A stretch of 64,000 nt of DNA from Magnetococcus marinus MC-1 (lineage in GTDB: Bacteria > Pseudomonadota > Magnetococcia > Magnetococcales > Magnetococcaceae). The notes under the pieces are model-generated. The model was not told where the DNA came from and searched no databases. It saw only the letters and a list, made by a program, of their open reading frames with translations. Location: NCBI RefSeq assembly GCF_000014865.1, contig NC_008576.1, positions 587,501 to 651,500 on the forward strand, read 5' to 3'. The first letter of the stretch is position 1; each line of letters opens with the position of its first letter. Positions 1 to 9,400 of this stretch are shown here, one piece after another. The translations under genes and the position numbers were made by a program.

Positions 1-1
1 T

Positions 2-1171
2 ATCCACTATGCGCCCAGCCGGGCCTTTTGGCTGGTGGGTTTGCTGTTGCTGGGGCGCTTTATGGTGGTGGTGGTGATGAACAGCCCGGCACTGAGCGGG
101 GTGGCGGATCTGTTTAAACGCAAAGATCGGGTTGAGGTGGTGGTTTCGCCAATGGGCCAGCAACACCATAAGATCTTGGTGGTGCTTACCTTGATGGTGG
201 CCATGGCGCTGCCCTTTTTGCTGAGTAAATATTGGCTCAATGTGGCGATTTTGGCGCTGATCTATATCTTGCTGGGGTTGGGGCTTAATATTGTGGTGGG
301 GCTGGCTGGGTTGCTGGATTTGGGCTTTGTGGCCTTTTATGCGGTGGGGGCGTACAGCTATGCTCTGGGGGCTGAGTATCTGGGTTTAAGTTTTTGGCAG
401 GCGATCCCCTTTGCGGCGCTGTTGGCGGCCAGTTTTGGGGCTGTGTTGGGTTTTCCTGTATTACGCATGCATGGGGATTATTTGGCGATTGTGACCTTGG
501 GCTTTGGGGAGATTATTCGGTTGGTGTTGAATAATTGGATCTCGTTAACCGGTGGTCCCAATGGTTTGCGCACGCCACTACCAACGCTGTTTGGCATGGA
601 GTTTACCAAGCGGGCCACCCAGGGGGGTACCCCGTATCATGAGGTGTTGGGGCAGTGGATGGAGATCGACTATTCACGGGCGGCACGTTATGTTTTTATT
701 TATGTTACGTTATTGGTGGTTGTGACGCTGCTGGTTTATATGGTGCAGCGGCTTAAACGCATGCCCATTGGGCGTGCGTGGGAGGCGCTGCGGGAGGATG
801 AAATCGCCTGTCGTTCGTTGGGGATTAACCATGTCATGGTTAAGCTGTCGGCTTTCTCCATGGGGGCCATGGTGGGGGGGGTTGGTGGGGTGTTTTTTGC
901 GGCCAGCCAGGGTTTTGTGAACCCGGCGTCGTTTACCTTTTTTGAGTCTGCATTAATTTTGGCCATTGTGGTTTTGGGGGGGTTGGGTTCGGTGGTGGGG
1001 GTTATTGTGGCGGCGGTGGTGTTGACGGTGTTGCCGGAGCTGTTGCGGGATTTTACCGAGTATCGGGTGCTGATTTTTGGCTGTGCCATGGTGGTGATGA
1101 TGGTGTGGCGGCCACGGGGTTTGTTGCGGATTCATCGACCTGAATTTGTGGTGGAAAAGAGGGTGCCATGA
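2..1171 (+). CDS. livM: LivM, branched-chain amino acid ABC transporter permease (5' partial)
   Basis: Inner-membrane permease of a LIV/HAAT-type importer for branched-chain or related amino acids. The frame is open to the left edge, so the N-terminus lies outside the window; 389 codons are visible. It is strongly hydrophobic with about eight or more membrane segments. The family stretch [16 protein letters not shown] is near visible residue 97 and the cytoplasmic coupling loop [12 protein letters not shown] is near residue 265. A hydrophilic stretch (DLFKRKDR) separates an N-terminal hydrophobic part from the core, as in the longer LivM proteins. The stop codon overlaps the livG start in ATGA, so the two are translationally coupled. 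A GTG at 35 is in frame but is not the likely true start. The exact substrate cannot be read from the sequence. Confidence 0.95.
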   Translation: MHYAPSRAFWLVGLLLLGRFMVVVVMNSPALSGVADLFKRKDRVEVVVSPMGQQHHKILVVLTLMVAMALPFLLSKYWLNVAILALIYILLGLGLNIVVGLAGLLDLGFVAFYAVGAYSYALGAEYLGLSFWQAIPFAALLAASFGAVLGFPVLRMHGDYLAIVTLGFGEIIRLVLNNWISLTGGPNGLRTPLPTLFGMEFTKRATQGGTPYHEVLGQWMEIDYSRAARYVFIYVTLLVVVTLLVYMVQRLKRMPIGRAWEALREDEIACRSLGINHVMVKLSAFSMGAMVGGVGGVFFAASQGFVNPASFTFFESALILAIVVLGGLGSVVGVIVAAVVLTVLPELLRDFTEYRVLIFGCAMVVMMVWRPRGLLRIHRPEFVVEKRVP

Positions 1172-2031
1172 GCCTGCTTACGGTAGAAGATTTAACCATG
1201 TGTTTTGGTGGGTTGACGGCATTAAACCAGGTTTCGTTTGGGGTGGAACGGGGCAGTATTACATCATTAATTGGTCCCAATGGGGCGGGTAAGACCACGT
1301 TATTTAACTGTGTTACGGGGTTTTATCGGGCCACGGCTGGGGAAATATGGCTGCATAGGCCGGGGCAGCAGGGGCAGGATTTGGTGGAGATGTTGGGGCA
1401 GCCTTTTCGGTTGGGGGATTGGGTGGATGCTCGGGCGTTTACGCGGCGTGTGTGGTTTAAGGTATTTGGGGGCAGTCATCGTGTGGCGCGGGCGGGGGTG
1501 GCGCGGACGTTTCAGAACATACGTCTGTTTCGTGAGATGACGGTGTTAGAGAATTTATTGGTGGCGCAGCATGGGCGGGTGAATCGAAATTTGGTTGCGG
1601 GGATCGTGCAGACGGCGGCATTTCGGCGCAGTGAGCGCGAAGCGTTGGAGCGGGCATTGTATTGGTTGGCGGAGATGGGGTTGGAGCAGAGTGCGAATCA
1701 GTTAGCGGGGGCGTTGCCGTATGGGTATCAGCGGCGTTTGGAGATTGCACGGGCGTTATGTACGGACCCGGTTTTGATCTGTTTGGATGAGCCAGCGGCG
1801 GGTTTGAATCCTCGTGAGACGGCGGAGTTATCGGGGATGATGGAGGGTTTGCGGGCGCGGCATGGTTTAACGATTTTTTTGATTGAGCATGACATGGGGT
1901 TGGTGATGGAGATCTCGGATCATGTGGTGGTATTGGATCATGGTGAGGTGATTGCGCGGGGCACGCCGCAGCAGGTGCAGAAGAACCCTCGGGTTTTGGA
2001 GGCCTATTTGGGTGTGGAGGAGGCGGCATGA
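1168..2031 (+). CDS. livG: LivG, branched-chain amino acid ABC transporter ATPase
   Basis: One of two ATPase subunits that power the LIV-type importer on the cytoplasmic face. Walker A is GPNGAGKT at residues 36-43; the signature region [15 protein letters not shown], Walker B ending in [11 protein letters not shown] and the switch histidine in IEHDMGLV follow in normal order. The family motif [12 protein letters not shown] is present. At 287 residues it is about 30 longer than the usual LivG (about 255). The excess lies between [13 protein letters not shown] and the TFQNIRLF motif, about residues 65-110, and contains aromatic and basic residues ([19 protein letters not shown]). Start and stop both overlap the neighbouring genes by 4 bp, indicating one operon with livM and livF. 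Confidence 0.95.
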   Translation: MSLLTVEDLTMCFGGLTALNQVSFGVERGSITSLIGPNGAGKTTLFNCVTGFYRATAGEIWLHRPGQQGQDLVEMLGQPFRLGDWVDARAFTRRVWFKVFGGSHRVARAGVARTFQNIRLFREMTVLENLLVAQHGRVNRNLVAGIVQTAAFRRSEREALERALYWLAEMGLEQSANQLAGALPYGYQRRLEIARALCTDPVLICLDEPAAGLNPRETAELSGMMEGLRARHGLTIFLIEHDMGLVMEISDHVVVLDHGEVIARGTPQQVQKNPRVLEAYLGVEEAA

Positions 2032-2762
2032 GGCAGGTTGAGCCGCGCATGGTGTTGGAGTTGGAGGGGGTAGCGGCGGGTTATGGTCCGGTTAGGGTGT
2101 TGCATGGGGTTTCGTTACATGTGCATGCGGGGGAGATTGTCACCTTAATTGGGGCCAATGGGGCGGGTAAGAGTACGTTATTGATGTCAATTTTTGGCAA
2201 TCCGCGACCGTTAGCGGGGGTTATACGGTTGCATGGGGTGGATATTGTGGGGGAGTCTACGTATGGGATTGCGCGGCGGGGCATTGCGCAGGTACCGGAG
2301 GGGCGGCGTATTTTTGGTGAGATGACGGTATGGGAAAATTTATTAATGGGGGTGACGCCGTTGGGGGCGCGGGATGGTGAACGAGAGGGGCGGGATTTGG
2401 GGTGGGTGATGTCGTTATTTCCCCGTTTGGGGGAGCGGCGTGAGCAGCGTGCGGGCACCTTGTCGGGGGGCGAGCAGCAGATGTTGGCCATTGGGCGGGC
2501 GTTGATGAGTCGGCCTAGGTTATTATTATTGGACGAGCCTTCATTGGGTTTGGCACCGTTGATGATTAAGCAGATTTTCGCCATTTTGCGACAGATTGCG
2601 GATGAGGGTGTGACGATTTTTTTGGTTGAGCAGAATGCCAATCAGGCGTTGCAGTTGGCGGATCGGGGTTATGTATTGGTGAATGGTCGTATAACGTTAT
2701 CGGGTTCGGGGCAGGCGCTATTGGGGGATGCTGAGGTGCGGGGGGCTTATTTGGGGGGGTAG
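2028..2762 (+). CDS. livF: LivF, branched-chain amino acid ABC transporter ATPase
   Basis: Second ATPase subunit of the LIV-type importer, 244 residues, the usual size. Walker A is GANGAGKS at residues 42-49, the signature LSGGEQQMLAIGRAL is canonical, and Walker B is LLLLDEPSLGLAP followed by VEQNANQAL. The family segment GIAQVPEGRRIF is clear. The ATG at 2028 overlaps the livG stop (ATGA); an in-frame ATG at 2049 would also leave a complete domain. It ends the operon as seen here: the next 690 bp hold no gene. The coding strand is very G-rich at its end (33 G and 8 C in 2701-2760), unlike the genes that follow. Confidence 0.95.
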   Translation: MRQVEPRMVLELEGVAAGYGPVRVLHGVSLHVHAGEIVTLIGANGAGKSTLLMSIFGNPRPLAGVIRLHGVDIVGESTYGIARRGIAQVPEGRRIFGEMTVWENLLMGVTPLGARDGEREGRDLGWVMSLFPRLGERREQRAGTLSGGEQQMLAIGRALMSRPRLLLLDEPSLGLAPLMIKQIFAILRQIADEGVTIFLVEQNANQALQLADRGYVLVNGRITLSGSGQALLGDAEVRGAYLGG

Positions 2763-2815
2763 GTTAAGGGGGTGTGAATGCCTTTATAACCAGGGAGTTG
2801 CCCTATTAAAAGGGA

Positions 2816-3360
2816 TTGGGGGGTCTGGGGGGAAGCTCTGCTTGCCCACCCAGCGGGTCTGGGCGGAGCCCAGTGGGATTGGGGCGAAGCCCTGAGATTT
2901 TTTGATTTTTCTAATCTTTTGATCTTTTAGCCCCGTACCGATGGAGTAGGGGCGCGGGGATTTTATTAAGAGAGCACGGGTTGTGTGGCAGCGCGGTACG
3001 GGGCATAGGGTAGCGATGTCACGCGCCAGCGTGGCGGGCGGTTGGGGCACCCAGTGGCTGGGGGGAAAGCCTCGCTTGCCCACCCAGTGGCTGGGTGTAA
3101 AACCTCTGCATCCCCCAACCCCAGCCCGGAACGAACCCCCGCTGAGGCATTTGGCATTCCCGAATGGGGGAACATTGAAAAAAGACTCCATGTTCCCCCA
3201 TTCGGGAATTAAAAGAGTGGCTCGCTGGTCGCTAAGCGGCAAAAAAAACGCCGCTTAGCTCCCCTAGCGAAGGGCGAGCCTAAAAGCAAAAGCCAAAGCA
3301 AAACCCTGGGGGGAGACAGAGAACTTCTCCCCCCAGACCCCCCTCTAACCTTTTTTTAAG
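2816..3360. repeat. Non-coding repeat element, copy 1
   Basis: The region between livF and pgpA has no convincing gene; its open frames are low-complexity translations of repeats. Internal repeats include a 14-bp word GCTTGCCCACCCAG at 2840-2853 and 3074-3087, and the 15-bp word CACCCAGTGGCTGGG at 3048-3062 and 3081-3095 (itself a CCCAG/CTGGG hairpin). Three blocks recur in the same order in the ffh-upstream gap: CCCAACCCCAGCCC (3114-3127; 19596-19609), TTGGCATTCCC (3151-3161; 19632-19642) and GAGAACTTCTCCCCCC (3319-3334; 19719-19734). The element ends in a terminator-like hairpin. It looks like a dispersed intergenic repeat; no transposase or terminal inverted repeat was seen. Confidence 0.6.
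3306..3357 (+). terminator. Terminator-like hairpin ending repeat copy 1
   Basis: Perfect 11-bp stem CTGGGGGGAGA (3306-3316) with TCTCCCCCCAG (3326-3336) and a 9-nt loop. Seven T follow only after a 14-nt C-rich spacer (3351-3357), so it is not a textbook intrinsic terminator. It could end read-through from livF, 540 bp upstream, and it recurs in the second repeat copy. Confidence 0.4.
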
Positions 3361-3454
3361 AATAAAAGCGATGAAATTCAGTGCGGGATTTTTGAAATTA
3401 TCACAAAATCAAAAGATTAAAACCACCACCCCACACCCATAAGAGGCCCAACAC

Positions 3455-3958
3455 ATGTTCTGGGGAACCGCACCTACCCACTGGAAATCATGGTCAACCC
3501 GCGACCGTATCACCATGCTCATCGCCACCGTCGGCGGCAGCGGCTGGTCCCCCAAAGCACCCGGTACCATGGGCACCATCGCCTCGCTACCCATCGCCTG
3601 GGCCGCAATGTCCCTAGGGCCTAATAGTCACCTAGCCGTGCTGCTGCTGGTGTGCAGCATAGGCTGGTGGAGCAGCCACCGCGCCATCACCCTGCTGGGT
3701 AAAAAAGACCCCGGTGCCGTGGTCATCGACGAAACCGCCGGACTGCTGCTCACCCTGCTGTTCGTCCCCCTCGCCAACCTAAACCTGCTGCTGGGCTTTC
3801 TGCTGTTCCGCTTTTTCGATATCCTAAAACCCTGGCCCATCCGCTGGTTAGACCAACATGTCCACGGCGGCCTAGGCATTATGCTAGATGACCTGCTGGC
3901 CGGAATCTTCGCCGGAATCCCCCTTTTGCTGCTACAAAGCTACTTGCCGCTTCACTAA
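3455..3958 (+). CDS. pgpA: Phosphatidylglycerophosphatase A
   Basis: Membrane enzyme that removes the phosphate from phosphatidylglycerophosphate to give phosphatidylglycerol, a step in phospholipid synthesis. The 167 residues carry the PgpA pattern: GSGWSPKAPGTMGTIASLP near residue 28, then VIDETAGLLLTLL near residue 90 (the family's acidic D-E-x-x-G motif), FRFFDILKPWPI, and a C-terminal DDLLAGIFAG hydrophobic segment. Three or four membrane segments are likely. The start at 3455 gives a slightly long N-terminus; an ATG at 3515 just before LIATVGG is an alternative. The coding strand is C-rich, in contrast to the liv genes. Confidence 0.9.
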   Translation: MFWGTAPTHWKSWSTRDRITMLIATVGGSGWSPKAPGTMGTIASLPIAWAAMSLGPNSHLAVLLLVCSIGWWSSHRAITLLGKKDPGAVVIDETAGLLLTLLFVPLANLNLLLGFLLFRFFDILKPWPIRWLDQHVHGGLGIMLDDLLAGIFAGIPLLLLQSYLPLH

Positions 3959-4100
3959 TCGCCCCTTTGTGTCGATAACAGCTGCAAGCGGTGTAAACAG
4001 CTATGCCCAAAACCGACCCAAAAATGAACCAAACAGGGTCAGTAAAAAGTTGGCTCACGACACCTAAGACCATGTTAACCAAGGATTGAATGCAGATATT

Positions 4101-5249
4101 ATGCGCGCTCTGTTGGTCACACCCCGCTGGAGCGAGTTAGAAGGATTATTACGCCCCTCTAACCGCCCGCTGCTGGATCTTATGCTGCTCTCCCTGGGCT
4201 ATGACCAGTTGGATACCCTGGAGATCGACCCAGCAGAACCCTTTGATCCCACCAGCCTTGATGCTGCCTATGCCGTGGTGATCATCCAAGCCCAAGGCGA
4301 ATCCCCACGCCTGCGCCGTGGGGTCATCTCTCGCCTGGGCCTATCACTGGGGCTGGATGGCGAAACCTCCTCCACCCTGCGCGTGGTGGGCGCCAAACCC
4401 TTGCGCAATGGCGCAGGGGATTCGGTCGGCTTTTTAGCCAACCGCCGTGGCCGCGTGGTGGCCTATTGCGACCACACCGTCGGCGAGGTGATGCCCGCCC
4501 TAGAATATGGCCTGCGGGTGATCCTCACCGAAGAGGCCCACAGCCTGCGCCGACTGCCCTTCAGCACCTGCCGCCTGGTGGAGTGCGCCGGAGAGCCAGA
4601 CAATATCACCCTGCACATGGACGAACAGACCGCCGCCGCCATGCACCGGCGCTGCAAAGTCATGCCCATGCCCAACGGCGATACAGCGGTATTAATCCCC
4701 CATGAAGATGTCATGGCAGAGAGCCTACCCCGCATCTGGGGCAACCGGGTCTACGCCCAAGGGGCTGTCGCTTTAGAACAATATGTGGCCGAACTGCTGT
4801 GGCGGCGCGGTTGGCGGGTCGCCACCGCCGAATCTTGCACCGCCGGGCTCACCGCCGCCCGCCTAAGCGCCGTGCCCGGTAGCAGTGACTACCTGGATGG
4901 CGGCTGGGTGGTCTATAGCAATGGGGCCAAATCCCGCTTGGTGGAGGGTATCGAACCACTCATCGAACGCTGCGGGGCCGTCAGTGCCGAGGTCGCCCTA
5001 GCCCTGGCCCGTGGTGCCCTAAAAGGGCACGCCGTGGATCTGGCCGTAGCCATTACCGGCGTGGCAGGCCCCGGTGGCGGTAGTGAAACAAAACCTGTGG
5101 GTACAGTGTTTTTGGCTGTGGTTTCCAAGGAAGGTAACATACTGGAACATCGCGGATTTTACCATGGTAATCGGGATCGTATTCGGTATCAGGCCAGCCA
5201 AACGGCGTTGCATCTGCTGCGGCGTTTGGCAGAAAAGGTTGGATCATAA
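4101..5249 (+). CDS. CinA-like protein with C-terminal PncC (NMN amidohydrolase) domain
   Basis: The C-terminal half (about residues 220-380) is a CinA C-terminal/PncC domain, a family that deamidates nicotinamide mononucleotide in NAD salvage. It has the ATAESCTAGLTAARL motif, SNGAKSRLV, the AITGVAGPGGG loop and KPVGTVFLAV. The N-terminal half is CinA-like in place and length but divergent: I see no clear MoCF-type GTELLLGQ motif, although PNGDTAVLIPHEDV resembles the segment that joins the halves in CinA. ATG at 4101 was chosen because MRALLVT begins like a strand of the fold; a TTG at 4086 is in frame, directly after AAGGA. The stop overlaps the next ATG by 1 bp (TAATG), so it is co-transcribed with the L,D-transpeptidase gene. 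Confidence 0.8.
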   Translation: MRALLVTPRWSELEGLLRPSNRPLLDLMLLSLGYDQLDTLEIDPAEPFDPTSLDAAYAVVIIQAQGESPRLRRGVISRLGLSLGLDGETSSTLRVVGAKPLRNGAGDSVGFLANRRGRVVAYCDHTVGEVMPALEYGLRVILTEEAHSLRRLPFSTCRLVECAGEPDNITLHMDEQTAAAMHRRCKVMPMPNGDTAVLIPHEDVMAESLPRIWGNRVYAQGAVALEQYVAELLWRRGWRVATAESCTAGLTAARLSAVPGSSDYLDGGWVVYSNGAKSRLVEGIEPLIERCGAVSAEVALALARGALKGHAVDLAVAITGVAGPGGGSETKPVGTVFLAVVSKEGNILEHRGFYHGNRDRIRYQASQTALHLLRRLAEKVGS

Positions 5250-6337
5250 TGAAAAAATGGCATTATCAACGCTCTCTGCTCAGCATGGCACTGCTGTTGT
5301 TCAGTTCGTTAAGCTTTGGCTGTGCCAGCGCCTTTGGCAACCAAAACTGGAAATGGTTTGATGGCACCGAAAAGGATGGCCTAAAAAACCTGCAACTGGA
5401 TAGCACCTTGGCCCATAAGAACCGCCCACTGCCTTATGCCAATAAGAACGAGGTGATCGGTAGCGGTGCCTTTAACTACCGCATACAGGGGCACGAAACC
5501 CTGCTGCTGCTGGCCCGCACCTATGATCTGGGTTATAACGAGGTCTCCTTAGCCAACCCAAAAATGGATGCCTGGGCTCCCAAAAAGGGGCAGGAGGTGT
5601 TCCTCTCCATGACCCATGTGCTGCCCACCGATATTCACCAGGGCACCGCCTTGGTCATTAACCTGCCGGAGATGCGTCTTTACCACCGCCGCGCCGATGG
5701 CCGGTTAGAGACCTTTCCCGTGGGCATTGGCCGCGAGGGGTTTGATACCCCCATCAGCCGCGCCAAGATTATTCGTAAAAAATCGGCGCCCAGTTGGTAT
5801 GTGCCTGCCTCCATTCGCGAAGAGAATCCCAAGCTGCCCGCTGTTATCCCCCCTGGGGCCAGCAACCCTTTGGGTTCCCATGCGATTTATTTAAGCCTGC
5901 CCGGCTATTTAATCCACGGAACCAATAAGCCCTATGGCATTGGTCGGCGGGTTAGCCATGGCTGCATACGCATGTATCCCGAGGATATCCCCCGTCTCTA
6001 CACCAGTGCCCGCGTTGGGGCGACGGTGGCCATTGTCAACGAGCCTGCCAAGGCGGGTTGGTTTGGGGATAATCTGCTGCTGGAGATCTATCCTGGGCTG
6101 CCTACCAGGAAAAAGGGTGAAAAAGAGACCACGCCCCCGCAACCCATGGAGGAGCAAGCCGCCATGAGCATTCGTAAGGCGTTGGAGCGGCGCTCGGGCT
6201 ATTCGGCCAAGATTGATTGGGATCTGGTGCGGGGCATGGCCCGCGCCCCCGATGGCATCCCCCGCGTGGTGGGGCGTATGCTGGTGGGGGATGATGTCAA
6301 ACAGTTGGTGCCGGTCCGGTTAATTGAACCCAGATAA
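5249..6337 (+). CDS. Exported L,D-transpeptidase (YkuD/ErfK family)
   Basis: Periplasmic enzyme of the YkuD family, which makes 3-3 peptidoglycan cross-links or attaches proteins to peptidoglycan. Residues 1-30 are a signal peptide (KK, then a long hydrophobic stretch); a Cys at the cleavage region (LSFGC) could be lipidated, but the lipobox is weak. A LysM-like segment follows (HETLLLLARTYDLGYNEVSL, then NP). The YkuD domain begins at LVINLPEMRLYHR. The catalytic site is HGTNKPYGIG...VSHGCIRM with His237 and nucleophile Cys239. The C-terminal 80 residues are extra and basic, of unknown role. It is coupled to the CinA-like gene by TAATG. A hairpin lies 13 bp after the stop. Confidence 0.93.
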   Translation: MKKWHYQRSLLSMALLLFSSLSFGCASAFGNQNWKWFDGTEKDGLKNLQLDSTLAHKNRPLPYANKNEVIGSGAFNYRIQGHETLLLLARTYDLGYNEVSLANPKMDAWAPKKGQEVFLSMTHVLPTDIHQGTALVINLPEMRLYHRRADGRLETFPVGIGREGFDTPISRAKIIRKKSAPSWYVPASIREENPKLPAVIPPGASNPLGSHAIYLSLPGYLIHGTNKPYGIGRRVSHGCIRMYPEDIPRLYTSARVGATVAIVNEPAKAGWFGDNLLLEIYPGLPTRKKGEKETTPPQPMEEQAAMSIRKALERRSGYSAKIDWDLVRGMARAPDGIPRVVGRMLVGDDVKQLVPVRLIEPR

Positions 6338-6349
6338 GCCCCACATAAT

Positions 6350-6393
6350 AAAGCGGGTGGCCGCCCCCAACCTTGGGGGGTGGCACCCGCTTT
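6350..6393. terminator. Bidirectional hairpin between convergent genes
   Basis: Stem AAAGCGGGTG (6350-6359) with CACCCGCTTT (6384-6393) enclosing a second inverted repeat of CCGCCCCCAA and TTGGGGGGTGG, giving one long hairpin. T runs are short (TTT), so it is a weak intrinsic terminator, but it sits exactly between the ends of two convergent genes. Confidence 0.55.
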
Positions 6394-6477
6394 GCGGTAT
6401 AGGCCCAAGCTGGGCAGAGCAACCGGCCCGGGCGCTGATGGCGCGACCTCTTTGCGTGTTATGGGTTGCTCCACGGC

Positions 6478-9400
6478 TTAGGGGGCTGGGCTGGCCATCT
6501 GTTTAAGCAGTTTATCAAGATTGGCCCTTACTTTTTTGGTGAGGGGATTTTCCGGCCCGTAGCTGTTGTCCAATATTTTCAACGCTCGCTCGAAGCCCGC
6601 TTTAGCCCCTTCTAGATCCCCCAAATCTTGGAGCACCCCGGCGAGATTGTTTTCTCGAATGGCCACCTTCGGGTTCTGATTGCCATATATTCTTGTGTCG
6701 ATTTTAAGGGCGCGTTCGAAGCCCGCCTTAGCACCTTTTAGATCCCTCATTGCTTGGAGCACCAAGGCGAGATTGTTTTCATCCCTAGCGATGTTAGGGT
6801 GCTCGCCGTATACTCTGGAGTCGATATTGAGCGCTTTCTCTAAGTTCGCCTTAGCCCCATCAAGATCTCCTATATCTTTACGTATCAAGGCAAGATTATT
6901 TAGATCTCTGGCAACTTTATGAGATTGATCACCGAAAACTGCTGTGTCGATTTGGAGGGCGCGTGCAATGCGCGCCTTAGCTCCGTCGAGATCCTTCATC
7001 TCGCGGAGCACCCCAGAGAGATTGTTTTCTCGAGTGGCAATTCTATAGTGCTGATCACCGAAAATTGCTGTGTCGATTTTAAGAGCGCGTTCAAAGCGAT
7101 CTTTGGCTCCGTTGAGATCCCCCATCTTTTGGAGAACCTTAGCAAGATTGCTTTCATCCCTAGCGACGTTCGGGTGCTGATCGCCATATACTTTAGTGTC
7201 GATTTGGAGAGCGCGTTCGAAGCGTACTTTGGCCCCGTTGAGATCCCCCATCTCTTTAAGCACCCCGGCGATATTGTCTTCTCGGAGGGCAACGCTGGGG
7301 TGCTGATCGCCATAGTTTTTAGTGCTGATTTGGAGGGCACGTTCGAAGAGCTTCTTCGCCTCATTAAGATCCCCCATATCTTGGAGCACCCAAGCAATGT
7401 TATTGTAATATCTTGACACCTCTGGGTGTCGATCGCCAAAAATTTCTGTGCTTATCGTGAGTGCACGTTCATAGCCCGCCTTGGCTTCGTTGAGATCGCC
7501 CATGTTATGATGCACCCCGGCGAGGGCATTTTCAACCCTAGCGATATTACTGCGATGATCGCCGTAGGCATTTTTGTAGATTTTAAGTGCGCGTTTTAAC
7601 ATCTCCTTGGCACCATTTAGATCCCCCATTGCTTTGAGCACCAGGGCGAGATAGCGTTGATTGTTGGCAACGTTAGGGTGCTGATCTCCGAAGTTTTTTT
7701 TGTCGATTATAAGGGCACGTTCGAAGCCCGCTTTGGCACCGTTTAGATCCCCCATTGTTTTGAGCACCGAGGCGAGATTGTTTTCACTAAGGGCGATACT
7801 TAGGTCGTCTGCCCCTAAATATTTTTGTTTAAGGGTCAGTATGGTCTGTGCCATGCTCTTGGCTTCCTTCAAGTTGCCCATGGCTCGGAGCAGGGATGCA
7901 CTACGATCCATAATATCCAGTGCGGTGGGATCATGCAACTCCAGACGCTGCGCCTGTTTAAACCAAGCCATAAGGTTAGGTAGCCAGGGTAGAGCCGCAG
8001 GATAGGTGGAAGAATCTTTTACGTCGTAGAGAAAGATAGGCTTCAATAGTCGCGCTGTGGCACTACCCCAGGCTGTTTTGGCTTCCTGATCCATGTCATG
8101 TCGGATAACCTCTTGTAGCAAACGGTGTATGGTTAGTGCCTCATTCTCTACTTTAATCAGGGAGTAGCTGCGAAGTGCGGCAACCGCATCGTTAAGCGCC
8201 AACGAGTTTTGAGGGAGCTTTGCCAAGGGGTCATGGGGTTGTGTATTGGGTATCTGTTTTAGCAGGGTTAAAGGAATCCCATCAGGATTGAGAAATGCCA
8301 ACAGGTTGAGTAGTTGAATGGCAGGTTGCTGCTGTTGCTCGGCTAGTTTATCTATTGAGAGTTTCCATGTGCTGGCAATCGAGTGTCTATTGTGGTTGTG
8401 CGGTACAGTCTTTTTTTCAAGAATGGGCAGTAGAGTGTTAGCGCCCCTTAATAGGGATAGATAGTTTCTATAGCTGATAGCGGTTTGTTCGATATAAGCG
8501 GCCGCCTGTTCCAGCGCCAAGGGGAGATTGCCGAGGAATTCGGCCAGTTGGGCAGCGGTGTCATCGTCACCTTTTCGGCTGGTGAGTTTGTTTAAAAAAC
8601 GCACAGAAACTTGGGTTGCAAAAGTCTTAACCTCTAGTGTTGGGATTTGCAACTGGCCCCAGTTTGGATTGCGGCTGGTTATAAGAATGCGCCCACCCAT
8701 GGCGGTGCTGGGTAACAGCCCCTCCAGTTGACTAGGCCCATCATCGGCATTGTCATAAATAAGCAGCCACCCCCCTTGTGCAGAGAGTATGCTAACGACC
8801 TGTCGCACACGTAAAGAGTCCGATAAAGGGGGGAGCCCCAGCAGATCGGCCAATTGGAGCAGGTTTTTTTGAATTTGACTGCGATTTTCCGAAGGCAGCC
8901 AAACTATTTTCTCAAAGTGCTTTTGATGCTCTTGGGCAAACTTTTTGGCGATCTGACTTTTACCAACCCCGCCTTCCCCTGTGAGTACCACCATACCCAC
9001 GGTCGCGCCGGTTGGGCTGAGTAAATGCTCTTTCAACTGTTTGAGTTCACCTTGCCGTCCAGTAAATGAGGGGGCAGGCGCAGGGGGGCGTAGGGCCGTT
9101 TCTAATAATGCTATGGAACCACTGACTGGTGTGTGGGATGGCGTAGAGGGTGTCTTGGGTGGTGTCATAGCCATAAAAACAAGAAACGCCATAAAGCCTA
9201 AAAGCAAGACTACAATATAATTTAAATCTATAAAAACATGTTGATAACGTTTTTGACTTTGTGCAGGAATAACTTCTGTAGAATCCTCTCTCGACTTGGC
9301 GTGGATGAGAGCTAGAATGATTGCCACAATAAACATTAAAATAATAATGGCATAACTCAAATTAATGGCAGTTGGTCTACCAAGATTTATGATGTTCAAC

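Noticed and set aside
1457-2050. 197-codon frame antisense to livG
   Set aside because: Pro/Ser-rich shadow of an intact ABC ATPase gene in GC-rich DNA.
2784-3258. Frames of 60-152 codons on both strands in the livF-pgpA gap
   Set aside because: They translate the internal DNA repeats, are low complexity and have no motif; the matching frames in the second repeat copy are not conserved.
6538-7794. Regular 126-bp spacing resembling a repeat array such as CRISPR
   Set aside because: The units are in-frame TPR codons without unique spacers between identical repeats.
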